DNA from: DATMRF01 sp035566435 | GTDB lineage: Bacteria; Verrucomicrobiota; Verrucomicrobiia; Limisphaerales; UBA8199 | Length of the DNA stretch: 52,053 bases | Direction: 5' to 3' | NCBI GenBank assembly: GCA_035566435.1 | Contig: DATMRF010000134.1 | Location: 1-52,053 of the forward strand | Notes under the pieces: model-generated | What the model was told of the DNA's origin: nothing | The model's database searches: none | The model's input: only the letters and a program-made list of their open reading frames with translations | Shown here: in pieces, positions 32,392 through 41,984 of the stretch | Layout of the letters: each line of letters begins with the position of its first letter | Position numbering within the stretch: position 1 is the first letter of the stretch | Made by a program: the position numbers and the translations under genes

Positions 32392-33669
32392 ATGTATCAA
32401 GTCTCTCGGCTTAGAAACGGCCTGACCGTTGCCTCGGTAGAAATGCCGCATATGGTCGGCGTCAGTGTCGGCATATGGGTAGGCGTCGGCTCGCGTTATG
32501 AGCCACCCCAACTCAACGGCGCTTGCCATTTCATCGAACATCTGCTTTTCAAGGGCACGAAACGCCGTTCCGCCAAAGAGATTTCCGAAGCCGTCGAGGG
32601 CCGGGGCGGGTATCTGAACGCGTTTACCGGCGAAGAGACAACCTGTTTCCACGCGCGCGCCGGCCACGACCGCTTTGATGAACTGCTCGACGTGCTAATG
32701 GATATGCTGATGAACTCGCGATTCGCGCCGGCGGATCTGGACAAAGAGCGCGACGTGATCAAAGAAGAACTCGCGATGTATCTGGATGAGCCGCAGCACC
32801 AGGTGCAGGAGCTGCTCAACGCCACTCTCTGGCCGCGCCAACCTTTGGGTCGGCCCATCACCGGGACAAATGAAACCCTCGACGCAATGGCACGCCGTCA
32901 TCTGCTCACATTCCGGCGCGCGAACTACGTTGCGGGGAACACTGTCATTGTCGCGGCCGGCAAGGTGAAGCACGGCCACGCCCTGCGCAGGGTGAAACGT
33001 TACGCCTCCCGTTTCACTCCTGGTTACGCACCAACCTGCTTGGCCGCCAGCAACGATCAACAGGCTCCGCGCCTTCGGCTCTTCACCAAAATTACTCAAC
33101 AGACGCAAATCGCCCTGGGCATTCGAATCTGCTCGCGGCACGACGAGCGCCGTTACGCGCTCCGGCTGCTCAACGTCATTCTGGGCGAAAACATGAGCTC
33201 GCGCCTTTTTCAAGTCGTTCGCGAGGATCGCGGCCTGGCCTATTCCATCTACAGCACTCCGAGCTTTTTCAGCGATACCGGCGACCTGGTCATCTCCGCT
33301 GGTCTGGACACCGACAACCTTCCCCAGGTGTTGACGCTCATTATGCGCGAACTGCGGCGGTTGATTAACGCCGCGGTTCATCCTGCTGAACTCCGGCGCG
33401 CGCGCGACTACATCCTTGGTCAGATCGATCTCGGTCAGGAGAGCACCGATAACCAAATGAATTGGGTCGGCGAGCAGTGGCTGGGCTTTAGAAACGTCCT
33501 GTCGCCGGCCGCGGTCAAACGCCGTCTCGCCCGCATCACCACCCGCGACATCCACGCCGCCGCCCGCGACTTCTTCCGACCCGAGCGATTGAACCTCGCC
33601 ATGGTGAGCCCGATGAAATCCAGCAACCGGATAGCGGCATTGCTCAACCAACAAGCAAGCAACCTCTAA
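32392..33669 (+). CDS. M16 family zinc metallopeptidase (processing-peptidase type)
   Basis: 425 residues, the length of the single-unit M16B peptidases. The inverted zinc motif HFIEH (His46, Glu49, His50) and the distal Glu in RDVIKEELAMYLDEP (Glu125 or Glu126) are intact, so it should be active and not an inactive partner subunit. The C-terminal half has the DRGLAYSIYSTPSFFSDTG and DYILGQIDLGQESTDNQMNW features of the second M16 repeat. No signal peptide is seen, so it is probably cytoplasmic, degrading or trimming small peptides. It is followed 65 bp later by pabB. Confidence 0.92.
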   Translation: MYQVSRLRNGLTVASVEMPHMVGVSVGIWVGVGSRYEPPQLNGACHFIEHLLFKGTKRRSAKEISEAVEGRGGYLNAFTGEETTCFHARAGHDRFDELLDVLMDMLMNSRFAPADLDKERDVIKEELAMYLDEPQHQVQELLNATLWPRQPLGRPITGTNETLDAMARRHLLTFRRANYVAGNTVIVAAGKVKHGHALRRVKRYASRFTPGYAPTCLAASNDQQAPRLRLFTKITQQTQIALGIRICSRHDERRYALRLLNVILGENMSSRLFQVVREDRGLAYSIYSTPSFFSDTGDLVISAGLDTDNLPQVLTLIMRELRRLINAAVHPAELRRARDYILGQIDLGQESTDNQMNWVGEQWLGFRNVLSPAAVKRRLARITTRDIHAAARDFFRPERLNLAMVSPMKSSNRIAALLNQQASNL

Positions 33670-33734
33670 CCTGCGGTCGAGCTCGCTATCGACGTGCTTA
33701 GTCACTCGATAACTCACTGATTCACCAATTCCTC

Positions 33735-35312
33735 ATGCGTCCTGTTCTCCAGGAATTCCACACGAACCACACGCCTGAGTCGCTGATCGACCAACTCCAG
33801 GGCGAACCTGGCCTCGTTCTCCTCCGCACTGGGCTTTTCGATTCACCTCTGTCTCGCTTTTCGTTCGTGGCGGCCCGGCCTTTCCTCACCGTTCGCGCAT
33901 TCGGTTCGCGCTGCGAATTGCGGACCTTCCCCGTGGAGTGGAGCGTCGAGCATTCCTCCGCCAAGCCCGTCACCGGTTCCGGCGGACCAGCCTTCTGCCC
34001 AGCAACCGGCCCCGTCGAGGTTCAGTTCGGCGATCCGTGGCGGCTGCTGGAGAGTTGGATGAGCCGTTTTGAGCTGCTCGATGATGTGGACCTCCCCTTC
34101 CCGCTCGGCGGGTGTTTTGGTTACTGGGGTTACGATTTGAAGAATTTCGTCGAACCTAAGCTCGCGCGCCGTGCCATCGCAGACCTTGAGCTGCCGGATT
34201 GCTGCGTTGGGTTTTACGCTAGTCTGATTGCTTTCGACCATCACCTCGGCAAAACCTGCATGATAGCAACCGGCCTGAACACCGACGGCTCGCGGAGCGA
34301 AGGCCGCGCCCGGAGACAGCTCGGTTTTTGGCAGCATGCGCTCTCGCAGGAACCTGGGTCAAAGGGGGTAAGACAGCGGGCGGAGAAAGCGGGTCAGAAA
34401 CCAGACCTTGAGACCTCGAATCGGCTGCAAGAATTTGAAGGGGCTCAAATTTCTGCGAACCTTTCTCGTGCTGAGTTTATCGCACGCGTCGAACGCGCCC
34501 AGGCGTATATCCGCAGTGGCGACATCTACCAAGTCAACCTCTCGCAGCGCTTGACAGCGCCGTGGGCGGCTTCCGGGTGGGTCCTGTTTCGCCGGCTGGG
34601 CGAGGTATCGCCCGCTCCTTTCTCTGCCTGGTTGGACTGCGGGGACTTCCAAATCGCTTCAACTTCGCCCGAGTCGTTTCTGCGTCTGAGTGGCGCACAA
34701 ATTCGAACTCGTCCCATTAAGGGCACACGACCGCGGGCGGCCAACCCCGCTCTCGACGCGCGATTGGCTTATGAGCTGCAAACGAGCGGAAAAGAGGTTT
34801 CCGAACTGATCATGATTACCGACCTCCTTCGCAACGATCTGGGGAAGGTGTGCGAATTCGGGTCCGTTCAAGTGCCGGAACTCATCCGGTTGGAACGCTT
34901 CCCACAAGTCCAGCACCTGGTCTCCACGGTTGAGGGGCGTCTGCGTCCCGGCCTCAGCCATCTCGAGGCCCTTCGCTGCTGCTTCCCGGGTGGCAGCATC
35001 ACTGGTGCGCCCAAATTCCGCGCGATGGAAATCATCGATGAACTGGAGCCGCTCGCGCGGGGCCCCTACACGGGAGCGCTGGGGTATTTCGGCTTCAACC
35101 GCGAAAGTCAGTTGAGCATTATAATCCGGACTGCCATCTGCAAAGGGGGAGAGGCGCACTTCCAAGTCGGCGCCGGGATCGTGGCGGATTCCCAGCCCGC
35201 CGCCGAATACGACGAAACTCTGGCGAAAGCCCGCGGTTTTTTTGAGGCGCTCCGGTTGCAGTACCCGCGCGTACTAACAGTACGCGCTACGGGCCCAGTC
35301 ACCAATCACTGA
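33735..35312 (+). CDS. pabB: Aminodeoxychorismate synthase component I (PabB)
   Basis: 525 residues. Converts chorismate plus ammonia to 4-amino-4-deoxychorismate, the first step of p-aminobenzoate and folate synthesis. The chorismate-binding domain fills the C-terminal half: FIARVERAQAYIRSGDIYQV, RPIKGTRPR with the PabB-type Lys, LLRNDLGKVCEFG, and PGGSITGAPKFRAMEIIDEL. It uses a glutaminase partner (PabA) not found here. A stretch at about 210-240 (GVRQRAEKAGQKPDLETSNR) looks like a low-complexity insertion. pabC follows 72 bp downstream, so the two form an operon. TrpE is the alternative, but PIKGT and pabC favour PabB. Confidence 0.92.
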   Translation: MRPVLQEFHTNHTPESLIDQLQGEPGLVLLRTGLFDSPLSRFSFVAARPFLTVRAFGSRCELRTFPVEWSVEHSSAKPVTGSGGPAFCPATGPVEVQFGDPWRLLESWMSRFELLDDVDLPFPLGGCFGYWGYDLKNFVEPKLARRAIADLELPDCCVGFYASLIAFDHHLGKTCMIATGLNTDGSRSEGRARRQLGFWQHALSQEPGSKGVRQRAEKAGQKPDLETSNRLQEFEGAQISANLSRAEFIARVERAQAYIRSGDIYQVNLSQRLTAPWAASGWVLFRRLGEVSPAPFSAWLDCGDFQIASTSPESFLRLSGAQIRTRPIKGTRPRAANPALDARLAYELQTSGKEVSELIMITDLLRNDLGKVCEFGSVQVPELIRLERFPQVQHLVSTVEGRLRPGLSHLEALRCCFPGGSITGAPKFRAMEIIDELEPLARGPYTGALGYFGFNRESQLSIIIRTAICKGGEAHFQVGAGIVADSQPAAEYDETLAKARGFFEALRLQYPRVLTVRATGPVTNH

Positions 35313-35356
35313 CTACTGACTACTGACTACTGATTACTGATTACTGATTACTGATC
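35308..35356 (+). repeat. Seven-unit heptanucleotide tandem repeat
   Basis: ACTGACT occurs three times, then ACTGATT three times, then ACTGATC: seven 7-bp units in a row. The first unit contains the pabB stop codon and the repeat fills most of the pabB-pabC gap. Heptamer arrays of this kind also appear inside lnt. Confidence 0.9.
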
Positions 35357-35384
35357 ACCACTCACCTGCCATTAACCCCACCCC

Positions 35385-36239
35385 ATGTTCGTCTCCCTTA
35401 ACGGCCAACTCGTTCCGGAAGAGCAGGCGGTCATCTCGGTTTTCGACCGCGGCTTCCTCTACGGCGATGGCCTGTTCGAAACCATGCGGGTGCGTACCGG
35501 GGTTCCCTTCCGCTGGGAGCAGCACCTCGAAAGGCTTCAGCGTGGCGCGAATTTCTTGAAGCTCAGGCTGCCCTATACCCCGGTTGAGCTTCGCAGGTTC
35601 GTGGGTGATTTGGTCGCCGCCAACCTCTGCCCCGACGCCATATTGCGTCTGACGCTTTCGCGCGGAGTGGGTCCGCGCGGCTACTCACCCGCCGGCGCGA
35701 ACCAGCCGTCGTTGGTGATGTCGCTGCATCCGCTGCTGGCTCCCGAGCAAGACCAGTCACCGCGCTGGCAACTCGTTTCTGCCTCAGTGCGCCTGCCCGC
35801 GCAAGAAGGCCTGGCCCAATTCAAAACCTGCAACAAGCTTCCACAAATCCTCGCCCGGGCGGAGGCCGAAGCCGCCGGCGCGCACGAAGCGTTGTTGTTG
35901 AACACCGATGGTTTCGTCGTCGAAGCCGCCAGCAGCAATCTTTTTTGGATGGACCGCGGCGCAGTCTGTACACCTCCGCTTGCCAGCGGCATCCTCGCCG
36001 GCGTCACGCGGGCGGTGGTGAGCGAGCTTTGCGGGCAGCTCCACTTAAGCGTTCGCGAAGAGAACATCACCTCGGCCGGACTAAGCCAGGCGGACGGTGT
36101 TTTTCTCTCGTTGAGTTCCATCGGCATCGCGGAGGGCGTAGCACTCGACCAGCGTGAAATCCGGCGCTCACCGGTCACGCAGCAACTCCATCAAGCCTAC
36201 ACGGCGCTGTTGCACGCTGAGACCAAACCTGGGACTTAA
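35385..36239 (+). CDS. pabC: Class IV aminotransferase, likely 4-amino-4-deoxychorismate lyase (PabC)
   Basis: 284 residues. PLP fold-type IV enzyme. The catalytic Lys is Lys147 (QFKTCNKLPQILA), with FDRGFLYGDGLFETMRV at the start and a phosphate-binding SGILAGVTRAVV loop near residue 204. Standing right after pabB, it should release pyruvate from 4-amino-4-deoxychorismate to give p-aminobenzoate. The related D-amino-acid and branched-chain aminotransferases share this fold, so context is the main argument for PabC. Confidence 0.88.
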   Translation: MFVSLNGQLVPEEQAVISVFDRGFLYGDGLFETMRVRTGVPFRWEQHLERLQRGANFLKLRLPYTPVELRRFVGDLVAANLCPDAILRLTLSRGVGPRGYSPAGANQPSLVMSLHPLLAPEQDQSPRWQLVSASVRLPAQEGLAQFKTCNKLPQILARAEAEAAGAHEALLLNTDGFVVEAASSNLFWMDRGAVCTPPLASGILAGVTRAVVSELCGQLHLSVREENITSAGLSQADGVFLSLSSIGIAEGVALDQREIRRSPVTQQLHQAYTALLHAETKPGT

Positions 36240-36281
36240 AAATAGTTGCGCACTCAGAGTCCCTGCCTAAACATCTCGCTC

Positions 36282-36965
36282 ATGAAACGTGTCCTTTTAC
36301 CTGCCTTGCTGGCCTTCTTCCTGGCGCCGATGCCTCGTTCGGGACTCTATGCCCAGCAGGCACACGATTTCGCCCGGTGGGAGAAGGAGATTTCAGCCTA
36401 TGAACAAATGGACCGCACCAATCCGCCTCCCAAAAGCGCCTTGCTGTTCGTAGGTTCCTCGACCATCCGGCTGTGGAAAACGCTCGCTCAGGATTTTCCG
36501 GATCAGAAGGTCATCAATCGCGGCTTCGGTGGCTCGGAGATCGTCGACTCCACCCATTTCGCCGATCGCCTCATTTTCCCACATGAGCCTCGAATGATCT
36601 TCTTCCGCGCCGGCGGCAATGACCTGTTTGCCGGCAAGTCACCTGAACGCGTCTTCGCGGATTTCAAGGACTTTGTTGTTTGTGTCCGGGCGAAACTGCC
36701 CACCACTGAAATCGTTTTCATTTCGTGGAACCCGACCATCGCGCGCTGGCAGCAGGCCGCCAAAGAAAAGGCGCTTAACACAATGGTCAGACAGTTCGTC
36801 CGCCAGACTCCCCGTTTGAAGTACCTCGAAGCCTACGACCTGTCCCTCGACGCCGCTGGCAAACCGCGCCCGGAGCTGTTCGCGGCAGACAAGCTCCACT
36901 TCAATGCCGAGGGCTACAAACTTTTGGCGGAACGCGTCCGCTCGTTTCTAAAAGAGGAAAAATGA
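36282..36965 (+). CDS. Secreted SGNH/GDSL-family hydrolase
   Basis: 227 residues from the ATG at 36282, which gives a signal peptide (VLLPALLAFFLAPM..LYAQQ). Block I is FVGSSTIRLW (Ser60 nucleophile; GSS in place of GDS), block II INRGFGGSEI, block III FFRAGGNDLF, and block V AADKLHFNAEGY supplies Asp and His. These esterases act on acyl or acetyl groups of polysaccharides and lipids. The exported form with GSSxxxxW is common in Planctomycetes and Verrucomicrobiota. Substrate unknown. Confidence 0.9.
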   Translation: MKRVLLPALLAFFLAPMPRSGLYAQQAHDFARWEKEISAYEQMDRTNPPPKSALLFVGSSTIRLWKTLAQDFPDQKVINRGFGGSEIVDSTHFADRLIFPHEPRMIFFRAGGNDLFAGKSPERVFADFKDFVVCVRAKLPTTEIVFISWNPTIARWQQAAKEKALNTMVRQFVRQTPRLKYLEAYDLSLDAAGKPRPELFAADKLHFNAEGYKLLAERVRSFLKEEK

Positions 36966-37011
36966 GAAAGCGAAGCTCTCTACACTGCCGGGCCGCGCCC
37001 ACCGGCTAAGA

Positions 37012-39402
37012 ATGGCCGGTATGAGCCTCGCCCTGTGTGTCGCGCTCGGTTCGCCAATCTCTAGCAAGCGCACAGTTCTCGCCATGCTTGCCTCCTGTCT
37101 GCTCCCCGCCACAGCTCCATCACAACCTTCCGCGCAATCGCCCTCTCGTGTCCGTCAACCCTCAACTGTCAGCGAACCCTGGGAGCCCGTTGGCCTGTCC
37201 GGCGGCGGCGCTATGTTTTCCCCCGCTATCTCCCCCACCGATCCGAACCTGATGATGCTCAATTGCGACATGAGCGCCGCGTACATCTCTGGAGACGGAG
37301 GCCGCAACTGGCGGATGATCAACCAGGCCCAGCTTCGCAGCGATACCCGTTGCCGGCCCGCCTTTCACCCGCGTAATCCCGACATCATTTACGCCTCGTC
37401 CAGCGGCCGACTCCGTGTCAGCCGCGACCGGGGCCGAACCTTTTCCCCCATCGGCAACCTCAATGAGGCTTTGCAGGGTGAGATCGCGATCGATCCCTCC
37501 ACGCCCGAGATGATGCTTGCGGGCACCTGGAACGGACGTTGCTGGCTATCGCACGATGCCGGCGTTACCTGGACGGTCTGCTCTGGGCCCGAAGGAAAAG
37601 TGCTTGGCTTTCACTTCGAGCGTGCGGGCGGCGAGTGGACGATGTTCGCGGCGACCACGAAGGGCATCTGGCGGTCCGAGGATCTCGGGCAAACCTGGGC
37701 CGAGAAGACGCAAGGTTTGCCCTGGAAAGAGCTCCAGGGCTTCGCTGGCGGCAGCAGCCCCACCAACCATTTGACGATGCTGTATTGCACGATCAAGAGC
37801 AAAGAAACCAACGGCTCCTTCAGCGGCGGCATGTATTGTTCTCGTGACCTCGGCGAAACCTGGCAATCGGCGATGGGCGAAGGACTCAACACCGAGACAA
37901 AGAAGGCCGACGAATGGGCCTATGGTTCGATCTCGCAGTACGAGCAGGTCCTCACCACCGATGCCAGACCGCTCACCGTCTATGTCATGAACACCAGCAC
38001 CGGCTTCCATCCGCCGCACAGCGATACAGTGTATCGTAGTGACGACGGCGGCAAAACCTGGCGTGCGACTTACTTCATGGACCCACGGTTCGATCGCTGC
38101 AATGTGGCACTCGATTATGTCACCGCTTCCACCGGCCAATCGTTCAAAGGCGGCGAAACGCCTTTTGGCGTCGCTATTTGCAACAGCGATCCCGACCGCG
38201 TAATCCTTGCGCGCAACGAATGTCACATTACCCACGACGGCGGACGCAGTTGGTTCTGTGGGTCTACCTATCCCGCGCCAGGTCAAACGCCCGGCCCCGG
38301 CTCGGCCTGGGCCTGCGACGGACTCGTCGTCACCACCACGTGGCACTACTATGTCGATCCCTTCGAGCCCAATCGCCATTACATCTGCTACACCGATGTC
38401 GGGTGGGCTCGTTCCCTCGATAGCGGCTGCACCTGGATTTGGTGGAACCAGAAGTCATGGGCGCCCTGGCGCAACACGTGCTACGAAATCGCCTTCGACC
38501 CGGAAACACCCGGCAAGCTCTGGGGAGCGTTCTCGGAAGTGCACGACATCCCCAACGACAACATTATCTCCGAACGGCACGGCCATAATCGCCCGGGTGG
38601 TGTTTGTCTATCGCTCGACTTCGGAGCAACCTGGAAGCTCGTGGGCGGGGAACCGCAGCAGCGTGGGTCTGGTTCCGGACTACCGCCAAAAGCAGTCACC
38701 TCTGTCGCGCTCGACCCGAAAAGCCCTAAGACCGCGCGCACCCTTTATGCCGGGGTGTTCGACGCCGGCGTTTATAAATCCATTGATGATGGGAAAAGCT
38801 GGACACTGAAGAAGAACGGTCTCGGAGGCGCTGAGAATATCCGTGTGTCCAGAGTCTTGGTTCACCGTGACGGCACGCTCTTTGCCATGGTGTGCGCTAA
38901 GCGGTCAGGTCCGGAAAAGCCGCTCATGAGCGAGGGCGTCGGTCTGTACCGTTCTCGCGACGGCGCTGAGAGCTGGGAAAAAGTCAACGCCTCCCAGCTG
39001 TTCCTTTATCCGAAAGATTTTTCGGTCCACCCGCAGGACAGCCGGCGCATCCTGGTAGGCGCGTGTGATCCAAAATGGGAGGATAAAGTGGGCGGGCTTT
39101 ATAGCACAGACGATGGGGGCAAAACCTGGCAGCGCATTGGACGTCAGGGCCCGCAAACCTTTGGCGGCTATTTTCACCCCAAACACGACGGTTGGATTTA
39201 CATGACGCTGACCGAGAGCGCCCCCGGCGCGGGCCTTTGGCTGACGAAAGACAACGGTCAAACCTGGGAGGCCTTCGACGAGTTGCCGTTCGCGAATATC
39301 CAGCGCGTCGAGTTCGCTCCGACCGATGACGCGAGGATCTACCTGACCACGTTCGGCGGCAGCGTATGGCGCGGACCAGCCGTGCCAAAGGTTGGGCTTT
39401 AA
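37012..39402 (+). CDS. Large secreted Asp-box (BNR) beta-propeller protein
   Basis: 796 residues with an N-terminal signal (about 1-35). At least 13 Asp-box-like turns (S/T-x-D-x-G-x-T/S-W type) run along the whole length: SGDGGRNW, SRDRGRTF, SHDAGVTW, SEDLGQTW, SRDLGETW, SDDGGKTW, THDGGRSW, SLDSGCTW, SLDFGATW, SIDDGKSW, STDDGGKTW and TKDNGQTW among them. This indicates two beta-propellers, as in GH74 xyloglucanases and VPS10/sortilin-like proteins. No catalytic acids could be assigned. Carbohydrate degradation is the likely use, given the genome content. Confidence 0.85.
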   Translation: MAGMSLALCVALGSPISSKRTVLAMLASCLLPATAPSQPSAQSPSRVRQPSTVSEPWEPVGLSGGGAMFSPAISPTDPNLMMLNCDMSAAYISGDGGRNWRMINQAQLRSDTRCRPAFHPRNPDIIYASSSGRLRVSRDRGRTFSPIGNLNEALQGEIAIDPSTPEMMLAGTWNGRCWLSHDAGVTWTVCSGPEGKVLGFHFERAGGEWTMFAATTKGIWRSEDLGQTWAEKTQGLPWKELQGFAGGSSPTNHLTMLYCTIKSKETNGSFSGGMYCSRDLGETWQSAMGEGLNTETKKADEWAYGSISQYEQVLTTDARPLTVYVMNTSTGFHPPHSDTVYRSDDGGKTWRATYFMDPRFDRCNVALDYVTASTGQSFKGGETPFGVAICNSDPDRVILARNECHITHDGGRSWFCGSTYPAPGQTPGPGSAWACDGLVVTTTWHYYVDPFEPNRHYICYTDVGWARSLDSGCTWIWWNQKSWAPWRNTCYEIAFDPETPGKLWGAFSEVHDIPNDNIISERHGHNRPGGVCLSLDFGATWKLVGGEPQQRGSGSGLPPKAVTSVALDPKSPKTARTLYAGVFDAGVYKSIDDGKSWTLKKNGLGGAENIRVSRVLVHRDGTLFAMVCAKRSGPEKPLMSEGVGLYRSRDGAESWEKVNASQLFLYPKDFSVHPQDSRRILVGACDPKWEDKVGGLYSTDDGGKTWQRIGRQGPQTFGGYFHPKHDGWIYMTLTESAPGAGLWLTKDNGQTWEAFDELPFANIQRVEFAPTDDARIYLTTFGGSVWRGPAVPKVGL

Positions 39403-39432
39403 AGTGTACACGATAGGTAGGCCGGTTTGTCC

Positions 39433-41286
39433 TCAGGCTACAGCTGAAAATTTCCTGGCGGACCGCATCCCCCTGAGCCACTCAATCAGCCTCAGAATCA
39501 CTGCCACGCCACCGACCGCCACGCAACTCCACCCAAACCAATCGCCGTGCCGGGCATAGAAGGTAAGCGAGTGTTTGCTGCCGGCCTCGCGCAGCGGCAA
39601 TTCGGCGAGCAGGTAGCCTGCACCGTAAACCGTCCCGTGATCGTCGCGAAAGAGCTGCCGCATCCGCCCCTTTTCATCGATCCAGCAAGTCAGACCGCTG
39701 TTGGAACAGCGAACGAGCGGCACTCGATTTTCGACCGTCCGAAATAGCGCCGTCATCGCGTGTTGCCAGGGCGCCGCGCTTTCGCCGAACCAACCGTCAT
39801 TGGTGATGTTCACCAGGAAACCGGTTTCTGGTGTTACATCGGCTCGGGCCAGTTGTGGGAAAACATCCTCGAAACAGATCAGCACCGAGGTTTGCACCCG
39901 CAAATCCTCGAGGTTGAACGCCACCGTCTTGGTGCCCGGCGTAAACCCGCCCTGGATCGGCGTGAAGTACTTCAGGAACGGCAGCGTGTCCTGCAAGGGG
40001 AGGTATTCCCCGAAGATAACCAGACTGCGCTTGGCATATCGGGACTTGAGCTCCCCCTCGGGGCTGACCAGGAAGCTGCTGTTAAAGTAGTCGGCGGCGT
40101 TCGGGTTGCGCGCGCCGCGCCGCGGTTCGGCGTCGTCGGAACCAACGATCATCCAGACCCTATGCCGGCGCGCCAGGCCCGTGACGGCTTCTAAAATATT
40201 AGTGTCGTAGCGGAGCATTCCCGGGATGCCGGACTCGGGCCAGATTACCAAATCGGTCCGGTTCGTGAGCGCCTCCTCCGTGAGTCGAAGCAATCCCTGG
40301 AAGCGCGCCGCATCGTTCTCGGCGTTCCACATCAATGTCTGCGGAATGCTTGGCTGAACCAGCGTCACCCCAAGCGTTCGCGCCGACGGTGGCTCTCGCC
40401 GCAGTTCCCGGAACCCGAGATTGAAGAGCGCTGCCGCGACCAGCACCGGCACAAACGTTTCTCCCACCCAGACCGAACGGGCGTTTGGCCGCCGGATGAG
40501 CATCAGCGCCGCGGATAGCAGCGCGAGCGAGGCCCACACCACCAGGAATGACACCCCGTAAACGCCGGTTACTGAAGCAAACTGGATGAGCGGCGTCATT
40601 CGAAATTGCGAGACGCCAAGCAGGTCCCATGGGAATCCGCCGAATATGCGCGCCAGGACCATCTCAAGGGCGACCCAAATCGCGGCGCCCGTTAGCGCCC
40701 ATCCCGTTCGCCTAAACCAACTCCTGGCTAACACCCCCCGGAGATGCTCCAATTCGCCCGAAGATTGGAGGACGGCGAGGAGCGATGCTCGGTGATGGGT
40801 AATCGGTGAACCAGGCTCGTTTGCGGACGACCGTGGCCCTGGGACTTCGGACTTGGGACTTGGCACCTCGGCCGTGAGACTTGCGACTTGAGACTTGAGA
40901 CTTGGGACCGTGGATTTTGGACTTTGGACTGTGGCGACCAGCCATACCCACGTCGCCGGAAAAAGCGCAAGAAAGCCGCTTAATGCCAGCCAGCCGACTG
41001 CCGGCCCGAGTGGGATGCCGTGCCAGCGGTAGGGGATCAGCAGCAGCCAGTACAGCATCGTAAGGTAATGTGTAAGCGAAGCCACATACCCAATACGAAA
41101 CCTCTCGCCGCCCGTGCTGCCCAACGCAGCCGCGACCATCAGGCCCGGAGCCACCCACGCGAAACCAGCAATTCCGATGTTTGGAAACGCCGCGGTAAGA
41201 AAAAGACCCGCCAATATGGCCACCACGTAACGACTGCGGAAAAGCCTGTCACTCCTCACTTCCCCCTCTTCTGTTCCAACAGCCAC
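39433..41286 (-). CDS. lnt: Apolipoprotein N-acyltransferase with a low-complexity insertion
   Basis: 617 residues (usual length about 500-530) with a GTG start that overlaps the end of the upstream esterase by 31 bp. Multi-pass inner-membrane enzyme that adds the third acyl chain to lipoproteins. The nitrilase-type triad is Glu351 (LVIWPESGIPG), Lys419 (SRYAKRSLVIFGEY) and Cys471 (VLICFEDVF). Between membrane segments, residues 121 to about 155 are a repetitive insertion (QSPKSTVPSLKSQVASL, VPSPKSEVPGP) encoded by heptanucleotide DNA. It probably forms a loop that the protein tolerates. Several predicted lipoproteins in this window are its potential clients. Confidence 0.93.
   Translation of the reverse strand: MAVGTEEGEVRSDRLFRSRYVVAILAGLFLTAAFPNIGIAGFAWVAPGLMVAAALGSTGGERFRIGYVASLTHYLTMLYWLLLIPYRWHGIPLGPAVGWLALSGFLALFPATWVWLVATVQSPKSTVPSLKSQVASLTAEVPSPKSEVPGPRSSANEPGSPITHHRASLLAVLQSSGELEHLRGVLARSWFRRTGWALTGAAIWVALEMVLARIFGGFPWDLLGVSQFRMTPLIQFASVTGVYGVSFLVVWASLALLSAALMLIRRPNARSVWVGETFVPVLVAAALFNLGFRELRREPPSARTLGVTLVQPSIPQTLMWNAENDAARFQGLLRLTEEALTNRTDLVIWPESGIPGMLRYDTNILEAVTGLARRHRVWMIVGSDDAEPRRGARNPNAADYFNSSFLVSPEGELKSRYAKRSLVIFGEYLPLQDTLPFLKYFTPIQGGFTPGTKTVAFNLEDLRVQTSVLICFEDVFPQLARADVTPETGFLVNITNDGWFGESAAPWQHAMTALFRTVENRVPLVRCSNSGLTCWIDEKGRMRQLFRDDHGTVYGAGYLLAELPLREAGSKHSLTFYARHGDWFGWSCVAVGGVAVILRLIEWLRGMRSARKFSAVA
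40841..40934 (-). repeat. Heptanucleotide-type repeat inside lnt
   Basis: On the plus strand, units close to GACTTGG / GACTTGA / GACTTTG are repeated, partly in register at 7 bp (GACTTGAGACTTGAGACTTG). As 21 bp equals three units and seven codons, such arrays can stay in frame. It encodes the Ser/Lys/Pro-rich loop of Lnt. Confidence 0.8.
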
Positions 41287-41984
41287 TGGTAAAACGCCGG
41301 GTTATCATACGTCTCCGTCCACGAGTCGTGCTGTGCCTCGGGATAGACTGTGAACTTCACGTTCGCACCCGCAGCCTTGAGCGCTTCCACCATTTCCCGG
41401 GAGCGCTCGATCGGCACTGTCGGGTCTTTCGCGCCGTGAAAGACCCAAATCGGCAGCCGCGCCAGTTTCTTCGCGTTTTGCGGATTGCCGCCGCCGCAAA
41501 TGGGGGCGATGGCCGCAAATTTCTCGGGGTGCGCCGCCGCCAACTCCCAGGTGCCGAAGCCGCCCATGCTCAGTCCGGTAAGGTACACCCGGTCTTTGTC
41601 CACGCGGTAAGTGCGCATGATGTCATCCAGCAACGCGTTCAGGACTTCGGGGTTCCAGCCCCGGCCCGGGCTTTGCGGGGAAACCAGGATGAACGGGAAG
41701 TCCGGCTTGGTTTCGACAATCTTCGGCGGCCCGTGCGTCTTCACCTTCGCTAGGTCGTGGCCCGATTCCCCTGCACCGTGAAGAAACAGCATCAGCGGCC
41801 ATTTCTTTTTGGATTGCTCATACCCCTGGGGCAAAAACAAGAGGTAATCGAGCGTCCCTTTTACTTTGATTTCCTCTTCGAAATGTTTAAATTGCTGCGT
41901 CGAGGGCGACGCGGGCTGCGCAGCGGCCCCTCCAGAGAGGGCGGAAAAAAGCACCAAGGTGATTAGCAGTCTTGATTTTTTCAT
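41256..41984 (-). CDS. Secreted alpha/beta-hydrolase (polyhydroxybutyrate depolymerase/esterase-like)
   Basis: 242 residues with a signal peptide (LLITLVLFSALSGGAAAQ). Alpha/beta-hydrolase triad: Ser139 in GLSMGG, Asp187 in VFHGAKDPTVP, and His219 in AQHDSW. The oxyanion-side motif is LMLFLHGAGESG. It resembles LpqC/PHB-depolymerase and prolyl-oligopeptidase-like esterases. The lnt reading frame begins within its last codons, so translation is likely coupled. Substrate unknown; carbohydrate esters are plausible. Confidence 0.88.
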   Translation of the reverse strand: MKKSRLLITLVLFSALSGGAAAQPASPSTQQFKHFEEEIKVKGTLDYLLFLPQGYEQSKKKWPLMLFLHGAGESGHDLAKVKTHGPPKIVETKPDFPFILVSPQSPGRGWNPEVLNALLDDIMRTYRVDKDRVYLTGLSMGGFGTWELAAAHPEKFAAIAPICGGGNPQNAKKLARLPIWVFHGAKDPTVPIERSREMVEALKAAGANVKFTVYPEAQHDSWTETYDNPAFYQWLLEQKRGK

